Positions 40,262-50,017 of a DNA stretch of 64,000 nucleotides are shown here, in pieces. Position 1 is the stretch's first letter, and the number at the start of each line of letters is the position of its first letter. Position numbers and translations under genes: made by a program. The DNA comes from Vibrio chagasii. GTDB lineage: Bacteria > Pseudomonadota > Gammaproteobacteria > Enterobacterales > Vibrionaceae. The DNA lies in contig CP090851.1 in the NCBI GenBank assembly GCA_041879415.1, positions 2,542,001 to 2,606,000 on the forward strand, in the 5' to 3' direction. The notes beneath the pieces are model-generated. The model saw nothing but the letters and a program-made list of their open reading frames with translations, ran no database searches and was not told where the DNA came from.

Positions 40262-41065
40262 GTGTCTAATTATATTGTCGGAGACATCCAAGGATGCTTC
40301 GACGAACTTCAGTTATTGCTCGAAACCATCAACTTTAATCAACAACACGATACCTTGTGGGTCGCTGGTGACTTAGTTGCCCGAGGCCCTAAGTCTCTAG
40401 AAACACTTCGCTTTATTCGTAGTTTAGGTGACTCGGCAAAGGTGGTATTGGGCAATCACGACCTACACCTGCTCGCGGTATCTCTAGGATTGTTTCCAGC
40501 AAAGCCTAAAGATAGGACGCAAGCTATCCTAGATGCTGAGGACCGTGAGTCCCTACTCGAATGGTTAAGGCAGCAGCCGTTAATTCAAGAACATCCTGAG
40601 TTCATAATGTCTCATGCGGGTATTTCGCCACAATGGGACCTTGAACGAGCTCGCATAGAGAACCAAGAAGTCGTCGCCCTATTACAATCAGACAAGTGGC
40701 AGTGGCTCATCGAAAATATGTATAGCAATACACCTGATCTATGGGACGTAAATTTACGCGATATTGAACGATATCGCTATGCGATCAACAGCCTTACTAG
40801 AATGCGTTTCTGCTTTACCGATGCTCGGCTTGATATGGCATGCAAACTACCACCAAGTGAAATTACTAATGAACCATTAGTGCCATGGTTTGACCTTCCA
40901 CAACGTATTAAGCTCAATAAAACGGTTGTTTTTGGCCACTGGGCTGCACTTGAAGGCTATCAAGGTAAAGATGTGATAGGGATAGATACTGGGTGTGTTT
41001 GGGGAGGAGAGCTGACTGCGCTTCGTTGGGAAGACAAACAGTTTTTTACTCAAAAAGCGCTATAA
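40262..41065 (+). CDS. apaH: Diadenosine tetraphosphatase ApaH
   Basis: Symmetrically hydrolyses Ap4A and can decap Np4-capped RNA. The 267-aa metallophosphatase has the motifs VGDIQGCFDELQ, WVAGDLVARGP, VLGNHDLHLL and MSHAGISPQWD, giving the Asp/His/Asn metal ligands, and GHWAALEGYQGKDVIGIDTGCVWGGELTALR near the C-terminus (split here only for description). Codirectional with apaG. The stop codon is followed within two bases by the heptanucleotide repeat. Confidence 0.97.
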   Translation: MSNYIVGDIQGCFDELQLLLETINFNQQHDTLWVAGDLVARGPKSLETLRFIRSLGDSAKVVLGNHDLHLLAVSLGLFPAKPKDRTQAILDAEDRESLLEWLRQQPLIQEHPEFIMSHAGISPQWDLERARIENQEVVALLQSDKWQWLIENMYSNTPDLWDVNLRDIERYRYAINSLTRMRFCFTDARLDMACKLPPSEITNEPLVPWFDLPQRIKLNKTVVFGHWAALEGYQGKDVIGIDTGCVWGGELTALRWEDKQFFTQKAL

Positions 41066-41067
41066 GC

Positions 41068-41129
<62 letters not shown>

Positions 41130-41130
41130 A

Positions 41131-41159
41131 GCTTGCGCTACAGGTGAAGCAGCGCAAGC
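41131..41159. terminator. Hairpin between apaH and folA
   Basis: Arms GCTTGCGCT / AGCGCAAGC pair perfectly around an 11-base loop. There is no long T-tract, but the position between convergent genes suggests termination or 3'-end protection. Confidence 0.55.
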
Positions 41160-41170
41160 GTTTATAAACT

Positions 41171-41650
41171 TTAACGTTCGAGGATCACAAACTCCATATT
41201 GTGTTTGTTTTTCTCATCCGCTTGATACGTATCGCTAAAGCTCTGCTTCCAACCTTCTCCCCAATCTGGGAATTGAGTATCACCATTAACATCAAAATCG
41301 ATATAAGTCAGGTATAGCTTGTCAGCTTTAGGTAGGCAGCTTTCATAGATTGAACCACCACCGATGATCATCACCTCTTCAACATCGCTGACTAACTCCA
41401 GAGCTTTTTCAATTGAGGTAACCGTTGTCACACCTTCAATTTCCAAGTTCTCGTCACGGCTAATCACAATATTTAATCGGCCAGGTAAAGGACGACCTAT
41501 CGAATCATAGGTTTTACGGCCCATGACTACAGGCTTCCCCATCGTTGAGCGTTTGAACCATGCGAAGTCCGCGGGCAAGTGCCAAGGCATCTGATTATCT
41601 TTACCTATTACACGGTTATTGGCCATTGCTGCAATCATACTGATGATCAT
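41171..41650 (-). CDS. folA: Dihydrofolate reductase FolA
   Basis: Reduces dihydrofolate to tetrahydrofolate with NADPH and is the trimethoprim target. The 159-aa length equals E. coli. Motifs: MIISMIAAMANNRVIG, MPWHLPADFAWFKRST with the catalytic Asp, VVMGRKTYDSIGRPLPGR and EVMIIGGGSIYESCL. It is convergent with apaH, as in E. coli, where the genes lie next to each other too. No resistance-associated anomaly was seen by eye. Confidence 0.97.
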   Translation of the reverse strand: MIISMIAAMANNRVIGKDNQMPWHLPADFAWFKRSTMGKPVVMGRKTYDSIGRPLPGRLNIVISRDENLEIEGVTTVTSIEKALELVSDVEEVMIIGGGSIYESCLPKADKLYLTYIDFDVNGDTQFPDWGEGWKQSFSDTYQADEKNKHNMEFVILER

Positions 41651-41687
41651 AAATCGAAAGTCCTGTCCTTAACTGAGAAAATGGATG

Positions 41688-42161
41688 CTAGACGATAGGT
41701 CTGCGTCGGTAGAATAACAGCCCAGGCACAGCTAAGCCAACCGCTAGCCCTGCGATAATGAACATCGATTTCAAAAAGTTCTCCATCAACATCGCAACCA
41801 GCTCAGGGCTATATCCTGCCCTATTAATCTCAACCATGGCAATCATTGCCTTGAAGGCAAATACACCCGGCACCATAGGAATCAGAGCCGCGACTGTAAA
41901 TACCTTGGGATGAGCCAACAACTTATGCGACCAATGCACACCTATGAGACCAACCACAGTTGCGGCGAAGAAGGTTGCCCATTCAATTGGAATCCCAAAA
42001 TGCATCATCAAATAACGGCTACCGTGACCGATAGAGCCGCCGAGAGCACAATAAATTAAAGCGCGTTGCGGAACGTTAAACACCAATGCGAATCCGACAG
42101 CCGGAATCGCTGCAAAAAACATATCGTTAAGTAAGCCTAAAAACAGTTCGAAGATACCCAT
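41688..42161 (-). CDS. yjjB: YjjB-like exporter subunit (DUF3815)
   Basis: A 157-aa membrane protein with four or five helices. ATG 42161 overlaps the upstream stop (TAATG); the longer frame to 42179 would need a TTG start. Length equals E. coli YjjB (157). With the neighbour it forms a split ThrE-type exporter; E. coli YjjP/YjjB has been reported as a succinate exporter, while fused ThrE homologues export threonine and serine. Translation is probably coupled to yjjP. The transported acid here is not known. Confidence 0.88.
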   Translation of the reverse strand: MGIFELFLGLLNDMFFAAIPAVGFALVFNVPQRALIYCALGGSIGHGSRYLMMHFGIPIEWATFFAATVVGLIGVHWSHKLLAHPKVFTVAALIPMVPGVFAFKAMIAMVEINRAGYSPELVAMLMENFLKSMFIIAGLAVGLAVPGLLFYRRRPIV

Positions 42162-42928
42162 TAGCTCGCCCACCCCCAAACACCAGATAGGCTCATCGCA
42201 GCAACAATGCCTAAACTAGTCGCCAAAGTAAGTAAGCTTGCCATGGTAAAGCGCGCCAAACCCATATTGATGTGACCTTTGAGCATGTCTGCAACAGAAT
42301 TAATCAGTGGGAAGCCAGGTACGAGCATCAATACCGATGAAGCCATTACGATGGTTGGCTGACCACCAATATTGTAGAGGACAGCTTGAGCAGAAATCGT
42401 CGTGGTGACAAAAGCTGTGATTGCAAAGTTTAGCAGTGGGTTAAAGTGGCGATGACCAATCTCTTGCCTGACGATCATGCCACAGGCAGAAGCAATAAAG
42501 GTCATCATGAACACCTGCCAATCACCGCCTGCAAGCCGACTAAAAGAAGCACAAGATAGGCCAATCATCACAACCACTAACCAACGGTTATAGCGCTCAG
42601 GGCTGATATTTTGGATCTTTTTATACGCCAGTCCATAATCGAGGATCCCTTTCTCCATCATGATACACACGCGTTGAATATCGGTGATCACTTGCATGTT
42701 AATACCACGATCTGCGCAGCTTCGAGTGGTCGTAATACAGTGATCATTCATTACTGTCGTCACAACAAGTGCATTAGCAGACAGCGCAACTTCGACCTCG
42801 TCGACTCCACAAGCAATACCAATACGGCGCATGATATCACCAACTAATGTGCTTTCCGCACCGTGCGCTAATAACATTTGTCCTGACTGAGCAACGAGCC
42901 TTGAGATCGCTCTTTGTTTTGATGCCAT
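42161..42928 (-). CDS. yjjP: YjjP-like exporter subunit (DUF1212, ThrE family)
   Basis: A 255-aa protein (E. coli YjjP 256). The cytosolic N-terminal part has the DUF1212 motif SGQMLLAHGAESTLVGDIMRRIG. Five membrane helices follow, with ISAQAVLYNIGGQPTIVMASS and MLVPGFPLINSVADMLKGH typical of the family. The ribosome site GGAAGGAAATC precedes the start. Forms a two-gene operon with yjjB. Function inferred from E. coli: dicarboxylate (succinate) export; amino-acid export is the alternative. Confidence 0.88.
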   Translation of the reverse strand: MASKQRAISRLVAQSGQMLLAHGAESTLVGDIMRRIGIACGVDEVEVALSANALVVTTVMNDHCITTTRSCADRGINMQVITDIQRVCIMMEKGILDYGLAYKKIQNISPERYNRWLVVVMIGLSCASFSRLAGGDWQVFMMTFIASACGMIVRQEIGHRHFNPLLNFAITAFVTTTISAQAVLYNIGGQPTIVMASSVLMLVPGFPLINSVADMLKGHINMGLARFTMASLLTLATSLGIVAAMSLSGVWGWAS

Positions 42929-43004
42929 GATTTCCTTCCCATTGGCGTTAATACTTAAGAGGTAAATTTTGCCTTAACAATAAAACTCTGTTCATGATTT
43001 AGAT

Positions 43005-43038
43005 ACAAAAAAACCGCAATATTAATTGCGGTTTTTAT
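43005..43038. terminator. Terminator of obgE
   Basis: Stem AAACCGCAAT / ATTGCGGTTT with A/T runs on both flanks, immediately after the obgE stop on the minus strand. Confidence 0.85.
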
Positions 43039-43051
43039 CTAATTGGCTCAA

Positions 43052-44227
<1,176 letters not shown>

Positions 44228-44411
44228 TTAACTCCGCACTTACGTTGCGTTACCACTCATCAAGGAGTGATATAAATTCTAGCAGATCCGAGTTTAGATC
44301 GATCACCTAAGATCTAGGCCGACCTGCAACCAAGGAACAAATAAGGAGAGGTTCTTTGCTTGGAACTTGTTAAAGCTTAAACAAGAGCGTCTACTTTTTT
44401 ATTCTCGTTAT

Positions 44412-44446
44412 AAATAAAAAACCCTGCCGAATCGGCAGGGCTTTTG
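44412..44446 (-). terminator. Terminator downstream of rpmA
   Basis: Stem CCCTGCC (44422-44428) / GGCAGGG (44434-44440), followed by T's on the minus strand; it may attenuate transcription into obgE. Confidence 0.8.
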
Positions 44447-44490
44447 AATTCAGCTTTAAAGCTATAAATATAATCTAATTAAAGATTAAA

Positions 44491-44748
44491 TTACTCAGCT
44501 TCGATGCTTACGAACTTACGGTTTTTAGGACCTTTAACAGCAAATTTCACTTTACCTTCAGTAAGAGCGAAAAGAGTGTGGTCTTTACCGATGCCAACGT
44601 TTGTGCCAGCGTGGAACTTAGTACCACGTTGACGTACGATGATGTTACCTGCAAGAACAGATTCGCCACCGAAACGCTTAACACCAAGACGTTTGCTTTC
44701 TGAATCGCGGCCGTTATTAGTAGAACCGCCAGCTTTTTTATGTGCCAT
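44491..44748 (-). CDS. rpmA: Ribosomal protein bL27
   Basis: 50S protein near the peptidyl-transferase centre. The 85-aa protein starts [20 protein letters not shown], the Lys/Gly-rich N-terminal tail reaching the active site, and has [18 protein letters not shown]. It is 19 bp downstream of rplU. Confidence 0.98.
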   Translation of the reverse strand: MAHKKAGGSTNNGRDSESKRLGVKRFGGESVLAGNIIVRQRGTKFHAGTNVGIGKDHTLFALTEGKVKFAVKGPKNRKFVSIEAE

Positions 44749-44767
44749 TGTTAAACTCTCCTAATAC

Positions 44768-45079
44768 TTAAGCGTTAATGCCAGTGATTTTCACTTCTGT
44801 GAACCACTGACGGTGACCAGCTTGCTTACGAGAGTGCTTACGACGACGGAACTTAACGATTTTTACTTTATCGCCACGACCGTGTTGTACTACTTCCGCA
44901 GTAACCTTACCACCTTCAACAAGAGGTGCACCAACAGCGATTTCTTCGCCGTTAGCAACAAGAAGAACTTTATCAAATTCTACAGTTGCACCAGTTTCAA
45001 CGTCTAATTTCTCTAAACGAAGAGTTTGACCTTCGCTTACTCGGTGTTGTTTGCCACCAGATTGGAAAACAGCGTACAT
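44768..45079 (-). CDS. rplU: Ribosomal protein bL21
   Basis: 50S subunit protein binding 23S rRNA. It is 103 aa, the same as E. coli. [20 protein letters not shown] starts it, and the C-terminal [19 protein letters not shown] is the L21 rRNA-binding signature. First gene of rplU–rpmA; divergent from ispB across 267 bp. Confidence 0.98.
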   Translation of the reverse strand: MYAVFQSGGKQHRVSEGQTLRLEKLDVETGATVEFDKVLLVANGEEIAVGAPLVEGGKVTAEVVQHGRGDKVKIVKFRRRKHSRKQAGHRQWFTEVKITGINA

Positions 45080-45346
45080 ATTTTACTCCGCTTTTTCCGC
45101 ACAGCCTATGGTTGTTATTTGTACAACTCGGGTGTGCGCTAAACTAATCAATAGGGCGCAGATTCTACGGGAATCATGGCGCTATGACAAGCCATATTTT
45201 TAAAAAATTGGCGAAAACCTGTTCGCCAAAGAAAAGTGCGGCAATCATGCCCTTAAGCGATGTATTAATCAACGTTTTTTAGTGTATTATTCAACAATTA
45301 ATACAACGTATAAACCTTACAGGGTCTAACTTCAGCCGGATGAACA

Positions 45347-46318
45347 ATGGATTTTAAAGCTATCCAAACGCTTACTGCCAATGATATGGCAAAAGTGAAT
45401 GAAACAATTCAAGCCCAACTTAATTCTGACGTAAGTTTAATCAACCAGCTTGGTTTTTATATCGTTAGCGGTGGTGGCAAACGCCTGCGCCCTTTGCTTG
45501 CTCTTTTATCTGCTCGCGCTCTTGGTTATCAAGGTGAAGCACATATTACCTCTGCAGCCTTTATTGAGTTTATTCATACTGCGACTCTGCTTCATGACGA
45601 TGTTGTCGACGAATCAGACATGAGACGTGGTAAAGCAACCGCCAACGCAGCCTTTGGTAATGCTGCAAGTGTTTTGGTTGGTGACTTTATTTACACACGC
45701 TCATTCCAAATGATGACTACGCTAGGATCTTTAAAGATCCTAGAGTTAATGAGTGAAGCGGTAAACGTGATTGCTGAGGGTGAAGTTCAACAATTAATGA
45801 ACTGCAACAACCCAGACACCACTGAAGAAAGCTACATGCAGGTTATCTACTCTAAAACAGCTCGCTTGTTTGAAGCCGCAACTCAAATTGGCGCAATTCT
45901 GACTGAGTCCTCACCAGAGATCGAAACGGCAATGCAAAACTATGGTAAATACCTAGGCACTGCATTCCAGCTAATTGATGATGTGATGGATTACACAGCA
46001 GATGGCAAAGAGATGGGTAAGAACGTTGGTGACGACCTAGCAGAGGGCAAACCAACCTTGCCTCTTCTATACGCAATGCACAATGGTTCTCCTGAGCAAG
46101 CAAGTATGATTCGTGAAGCGATTGAAAAAGCCAACGGTATGGACAAGCTCAACGAAATTCTTGCTGCTATGGAAGAGACAGGCTCGTTAGAGTACACCAC
46201 CAACAAAGCGTACGAAGAAGCTGACAAAGCTATCGCTGAGCTTTCAGTACTGCCAGACTCGGAATATAAGCAAGCTCTGACTACCCTTGCGCACCTCGCC
46301 GTGAAGCGCAGCAAGTAA
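45347..46318 (+). CDS. ispB: Octaprenyl diphosphate synthase IspB
   Basis: Elongates FPP to the C40 side chain of ubiquinone and menaquinone. The 323-aa protein (E. coli 323) has the two Asp-rich motifs: LLHDDVVDESDMRRG (about 81-96) and QLIDDVMDYTADG (about 208-221). GGGKRLRPLL gives the allylic-substrate lysine/arginine. Divergent from rplU, a conserved arrangement. A terminator follows. Confidence 0.97.
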   Translation: MDFKAIQTLTANDMAKVNETIQAQLNSDVSLINQLGFYIVSGGGKRLRPLLALLSARALGYQGEAHITSAAFIEFIHTATLLHDDVVDESDMRRGKATANAAFGNAASVLVGDFIYTRSFQMMTTLGSLKILELMSEAVNVIAEGEVQQLMNCNNPDTTEESYMQVIYSKTARLFEAATQIGAILTESSPEIETAMQNYGKYLGTAFQLIDDVMDYTADGKEMGKNVGDDLAEGKPTLPLLYAMHNGSPEQASMIREAIEKANGMDKLNEILAAMEETGSLEYTTNKAYEEADKAIAELSVLPDSEYKQALTTLAHLAVKRSK

Positions 46319-46341
46319 GTTCATTAAAAATTCCTACTTGT

Positions 46342-46369
46342 GAAAAAAGAGCCGAATGGCTCTTTTTTG
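46342..46369. terminator. Terminator of ispB / small ORF
   Basis: Stem AAAAAAGAGCC / GGCTCTTTTTT with loop GAAT, between convergent genes. Confidence 0.92.
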
Positions 46370-46396
46370 TTTTTCGGCTTTGAATACCAAAGCGCT

Positions 46397-46591
46397 TTAA
46401 TAGCGACTCGACTCTAGAGAAAGCGGAAGCTGCGCATCGATCGCTTCTAGCTCTTCCAACGGCACTGCATATTGCTCATGGCTGTTGTAAGACTCAACCA
46501 GAGCTGTCTGCTCTTGCTCATCGATAACCAAGATCTTTCCTAGGCGACCTAGATGAAAATGGACATCCATACCTTTTTGAATACGGCTCAT
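46397..46591 (-). CDS. Small conserved-type protein of unknown function
   Basis: A 64-aa protein starting MSRIQKGMDVHFHLGRLG from ATG 46591 (GGAG eight bases upstream; the frame could begin at a GTG 18 bases earlier but lacks a ribosome site there). It is acidic in the C-terminal half (ALVESYNSHEQYAVPLEELEAIDAQ) with no membrane helix. The alternating hydrophobic pattern around HFHLGRLGKILVIDEQEQTALV suggests a small beta barrel, similar in feel to KOW/SH3-like or Sm-like modules. No family was recognised. It sits alone between ispB and mdh, convergent with ispB. Confidence 0.7.
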   Translation of the reverse strand: MSRIQKGMDVHFHLGRLGKILVIDEQEQTALVESYNSHEQYAVPLEELEAIDAQLPLSLESSRY

Positions 46592-46647
46592 ACCCGGCAC
46601 TCCACTCACTTATAAAATCTAGATTACGGATAGACTGAATCTAAGGA

Positions 46648-46680
46648 TCAAAAAGCCGACCTATAAGGTCGGCTTTTATT
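46648..46680. terminator. Terminator of mdh
   Basis: Stem AAAAGCCGACCT / AGGTCGGCTTTT, 3-base loop, downstream of mdh on the minus strand. Confidence 0.88.
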
Positions 46681-46712
46681 ACATCTATTTGGCTAAATGA
46701 GAAGAGCCTCGC

Positions 46713-47648
46713 TTACTTAGCGAACTCAACACCAATCTCGATATCACCATTTAGCGTTTCAAGCATGCTGTCTAGAGCATTACGCTCGAAGTCGCTTAGT
46801 TCACCGTAGCTAAGGATAGCTTCTGCACCCTCTTTACCCAGCTTAACTGGTTGAGCGAAGAATGGTGCGTGCTCGCCTTCACCTTCAACGTATGCACACT
46901 CGATTACGTTCTCTTCACCTTGTAGTGCTTTCACTAGAGCAAGGCCGAAACGACAAGCTGCTTGGCCCATAGATAGTGTTGCACTACCGCCGCCCGCTTT
47001 AGCTTCTACCACTTCAGTACCTGCATTTTGGATACGAGTCGTTAGTGCTGCGATTTCTTCATCAGTGAACTCTACGCCTTCAACTTGAGAAAGAAGAGGA
47101 AGAATAGTCACACCAGAGTGACCACCGATAACAGGAACGCGAATGTCACCTGGATCTTTGTCTTTTAGCTCAGCAACAAAAGTTTCAGAACGAATCACAT
47201 CCAGAGTAGTAACACCGAATAGACGACGCTTGTCGTATACGCCCGCTTTCTTAAGAACTTCAGCAGCGATTGGCACAGTCGTGTTTACCGGGTTAGTAAT
47301 GATACCAACACAAGCTTTTGGACATACAACGGCAATCTTCTCTGCAAGAGACTTAACAATGCCAGCATTCACATTGAAAAGATCCGCACGATCCATACCA
47401 GGCTTACGAGCAACACCCGCAGAGATAAGTACAACATCCGCACCTTCTAGTGCAGGTGTTGGATCTTCACCCGCGTAACCTTTGATCGAAACAGGTGTTG
47501 GGATGTGGCTAAGATCGGCAGCAACACCTGGAGTTACCGGTGCGATATCGTAAAGTGCAAGATCTGAACCAGCAGGTAGGCGATTCTTAAGTAGTAGGGC
47601 TAGGGCTTGACCGATGCCACCAGCGGCACCAATAACAGCTACTTTCAT
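46713..47648 (-). CDS. mdh: Malate dehydrogenase (NAD+)
   Basis: TCA-cycle enzyme oxidising malate to oxaloacetate. The 311-aa protein (E. coli 312) has the Rossmann motif [18 protein letters not shown], substrate arginines in [14 protein letters not shown], and the catalytic His in [17 protein letters not shown]. The C-terminus VEFAK is usual. Divergent from argR across 332 bp, as in enterobacteria. Confidence 0.98.
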   Translation of the reverse strand: MKVAVIGAAGGIGQALALLLKNRLPAGSDLALYDIAPVTPGVAADLSHIPTPVSIKGYAGEDPTPALEGADVVLISAGVARKPGMDRADLFNVNAGIVKSLAEKIAVVCPKACVGIITNPVNTTVPIAAEVLKKAGVYDKRRLFGVTTLDVIRSETFVAELKDKDPGDIRVPVIGGHSGVTILPLLSQVEGVEFTDEEIAALTTRIQNAGTEVVEAKAGGGSATLSMGQAACRFGLALVKALQGEENVIECAYVEGEGEHAPFFAQPVKLGKEGAEAILSYGELSDFERNALDSMLETLNGDIEIGVEFAK

Positions 47649-47980
47649 TGTTATTCTCCTTGAGAGCTTTCTCTTATAAATTCTTGGTAGGGTAATTCTT
47701 GAGCTAATTTAAAGTTAAAAAACTATATTAATCACAAAGTGATTACAATCAATTAACGCCAGCTTTGCGACTTCGCGCAAGTCAGTAAAACCGTGCTACA
47801 CAGCAAGTTCGCATTATGGCGATAATCGACTGAAATAACAAAATAAGTCATCGCAAATAACACATTATTCTATTAAATATTTACAGTGATATGACTAACA
47901 AATTACCGGGTTGTTTTGGCTAAAATTGAATATGTATGCGAGAATATGCAAACATCTTTGTTAATGAATAAGAATGACAT
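47649..47980. other. 332-bp divergent region between mdh and argR
   Basis: It contains both promoters. A sequence resembling an ARG box, TTGAATATGTATGC (starting 47926), with a further AATATGCAAACA just beyond, lies about 20-55 bases before the argR start and could mediate autorepression. No coding frame was found. Confidence 0.45.
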
Positions 47981-48451
47981 ATGCGCAATACAGAAAAACA
48001 AGACAACTTGGTTCGTGCTTTTAAAGCGCTACTAAAAGAAGAACGTTTTGGTTCACAAGGCGAAATTGTTGATGCCTTAAAGCATGAAGGCTTTGAAAGC
48101 ATCAACCAGTCTAAAGTCTCGCGTATGTTAACTAAGTTTGGCGCGGTTCGAACTCGTAACGCAAAAATGGAGATGGTTTACTGTCTTCCTGCAGAATTGG
48201 GCGTTCCAACAGTTTCGAGCTCTTTGAGAGAACTTGTCCTAGATATTGACCACAACAATGCGTTAGTTGTGATACACACTGGCCCTGGTGCAGCACAATT
48301 GATTGCTCGCTTACTGGACTCGTTAGGTAAGTCGGAAGGCATACTGGGCGTAGTCGCAGGTGATGATACGATCTTCATTACTCCTACGTTATCTGTTACG
48401 ACAAAGCAGCTGTTTGACTCAGTCTGTGAGCTGTTTGAATACGCAGGATAA
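47981..48451 (+). CDS. argR: Arginine repressor ArgR
   Basis: Arginine-responsive repressor of arginine genes and cofactor in site-specific recombination at cer-type sites. The 156-aa length equals E. coli ArgR. The N-terminal winged helix includes [35 protein letters not shown]. The C-terminal hexamerisation/arginine domain includes [16 protein letters not shown] and [13 protein letters not shown]. Divergent from mdh. Confidence 0.97.
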   Translation: MRNTEKQDNLVRAFKALLKEERFGSQGEIVDALKHEGFESINQSKVSRMLTKFGAVRTRNAKMEMVYCLPAELGVPTVSSSLRELVLDIDHNNALVVIHTGPGAAQLIARLLDSLGKSEGILGVVAGDDTIFITPTLSVTTKQLFDSVCELFEYAG

Positions 48452-48794
48452 TTGCTCATAGTTTCATAATCATCAACCGTATAAATGGATCGCGAATATC
48501 TATTTGCTTCGTGATCCAAATCACATCCTAGAATATCTCCCCCCACTCCCACACAGCAACACTAAACCATTGATTTTAAAAAACTCAGTAGCGAATTAAA
48601 CACAAGATCTAGGCATCATTTGTTAGATTTTTTAGCTATATCTTTTAACATTCGAGTAATTTTCTGCCAATTTTTGATATTATTCAGACACTTTTTCATC
48701 ACATGGATTGAAAAAGGTGCCGTTTCCAAATAGGAAACTCCAGAAACAACTACACTTGTTTCAGGGTTAATAATGAATAAAGGAAGGGAAATTC
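48452..48794. other. 343-bp region upstream of the TRAP locus with structured leader
   Basis: Besides the CRP-like site it holds two adjacent stem-loops: GTTTCC / GGAAAC (48722-48738) and GAAACAA / TTGTTTC (48743-48762), just before AAGGAAGGG and the TAXI start. The probable 5' leader would be long. No gene was seen. Confidence 0.5.
48507..48528. promoter_or_regulatory. Strong CRP-like binding site
   Basis: CGTGATCCAAATCACA fits the CRP consensus TGTGATCTAGATCACA with mismatches only at the first base and near the centre; GTGA and TCACA cores are correctly spaced. It lies about 267 bp before the TAXI gene and 56 bp past argR. Confidence 0.65.
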
Positions 48795-49763
48795 ATGGCA
48801 TTTACCAAACTTATCAAAGTTGGTGCTATTGCAGCTGCTGTAATGGGCGCTGGCGCTGTTAACGCTCAAGAGTTCATCACAATTGGTACTGGTTCAGTAA
48901 CGGGTGTTTACTACCCAACTGGTGGTGCGATTTGTAAACTAGTGAACAAGGGCCGCAAAGACCACAACATTCGTTGTTCTGTAGAGTCTACTGGTGGTTC
49001 AATCTACAACGTTAACACCATCCGTGCTGGTGAACTAGATTTCGGTGTTGTTCAGTCTGACTGGCAATACCATGGCTACAACGGTACAAGTAAGTTCAAG
49101 GATCAGGGCGAATACAAGAAACTTCGCGCGATGTTCTCTCTACATACAGAACCGTTTAACATCATCGCTCGTACCGATTCTGGCATCAACAACGTTGCTG
49201 ACCTAGCAGGTAAGCGTGTAAACATTGGTAACCCAGGTTCAGGTGACCGTGCAACTATGGGCGTTGTAATGGACGCTATGGGTTGGACTAATGACAGCTT
49301 CAAGCTAGCTTCTGAGCTTAAAGGTTCTGAGCGTTCACAAGCACTTTGTGATAACAAGATCGATGCATTCATCTACATGGTTGGTCACCCGAACGGATCA
49401 ATCAAAGAAGCAACAACATCTTGTGATGCAAAACTGGTTTCAGCAACAGGTCCACAAATCGACAAAATCGTAGCTGAAAACCCATACTACGCATACAGCA
49501 CAGTTCCTGCAGGCATGTACCGTGGTACAGATGCTGACGTAAACAGCTTCGGTGTTGCAGCAACTATGGTAACAACTTCTGACGTCTCTGATGAAGTAGC
49601 ATACAACGTTGCTAAGGCAGTATTTGAAAACTTTGACACTTTCAAACGCCTACACCCAGCATTTGCTAACCTGAAGAAAGAAGACATGGTGAAAGCGGGT
49701 ATCTCTATCCCTCTACACCCAGGTGCAGAAAAATACTACAAAGAAGTGGGCCTTCTAAAGTAA
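48795..49763 (+). CDS. TAXI-family TRAP transporter solute-binding protein
   Basis: A 322-aa periplasmic receptor. The signal peptide MAFTKLIKVGAIAAAVMGAG ends near Asn-Ala-Gln (about 25). The TAXI signature ITIGTGSVTGVYYPTGGAIC follows, then VESTGGSIYNVNTIRAGELDFGVVQSDW, and the ligand-site region IYMVGHPNGSIKEAT. TAXI receptors bind carboxylates such as glutamate and 2-oxoglutarate in characterised cases. The fused permease and a Usp protein are downstream. A hairpin just after the stop may stabilise this part of the mRNA, giving more receptor than permease. Confidence 0.93.
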   Translation: MAFTKLIKVGAIAAAVMGAGAVNAQEFITIGTGSVTGVYYPTGGAICKLVNKGRKDHNIRCSVESTGGSIYNVNTIRAGELDFGVVQSDWQYHGYNGTSKFKDQGEYKKLRAMFSLHTEPFNIIARTDSGINNVADLAGKRVNIGNPGSGDRATMGVVMDAMGWTNDSFKLASELKGSERSQALCDNKIDAFIYMVGHPNGSIKEATTSCDAKLVSATGPQIDKIVAENPYYAYSTVPAGMYRGTDADVNSFGVAATMVTTSDVSDEVAYNVAKAVFENFDTFKRLHPAFANLKKEDMVKAGISIPLHPGAEKYYKEVGLLK

Positions 49764-49785
49764 TTCTACTTTAAGCCTACTACAC

Positions 49786-49818
49786 CAATAAGGAGGCCAG
49801 TCCTCCTTATTGGCTTTT
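49786..49818 (+). other. Hairpin between receptor and permease genes
   Basis: Perfect 12-bp arms CCAATAAGGAGG / CCTCCTTATTGG with a 5-base loop, followed by a weak T-rich stretch. It may be a partial terminator or RNA 3'-end barrier. Confidence 0.7.
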
Positions 49819-50017
49819 CACGTTTTATAAAAATAACTTAAGTGAAAAGAGCAAACCTTTAAGTTTCTCCAATTTGGCGAACTTACCTTCGTATCAAGCC
49901 TAAGACAAAGACGAACAAAAAACGCATTTCCCTATCCATTCACTACACTAGATAGGAAAGAAATAACGTCTCGTTGTTCGTAAGAAAGGCAGACCATCAA
50001 TAATAAGGATAAAGTAC

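Noticed and set aside
42161..42179. Extended N-terminus for the YjjB-like protein
   Set aside because: Would need a TTG start inside yjjP; the TAATG overlap at 42161 gives the exact E. coli length.
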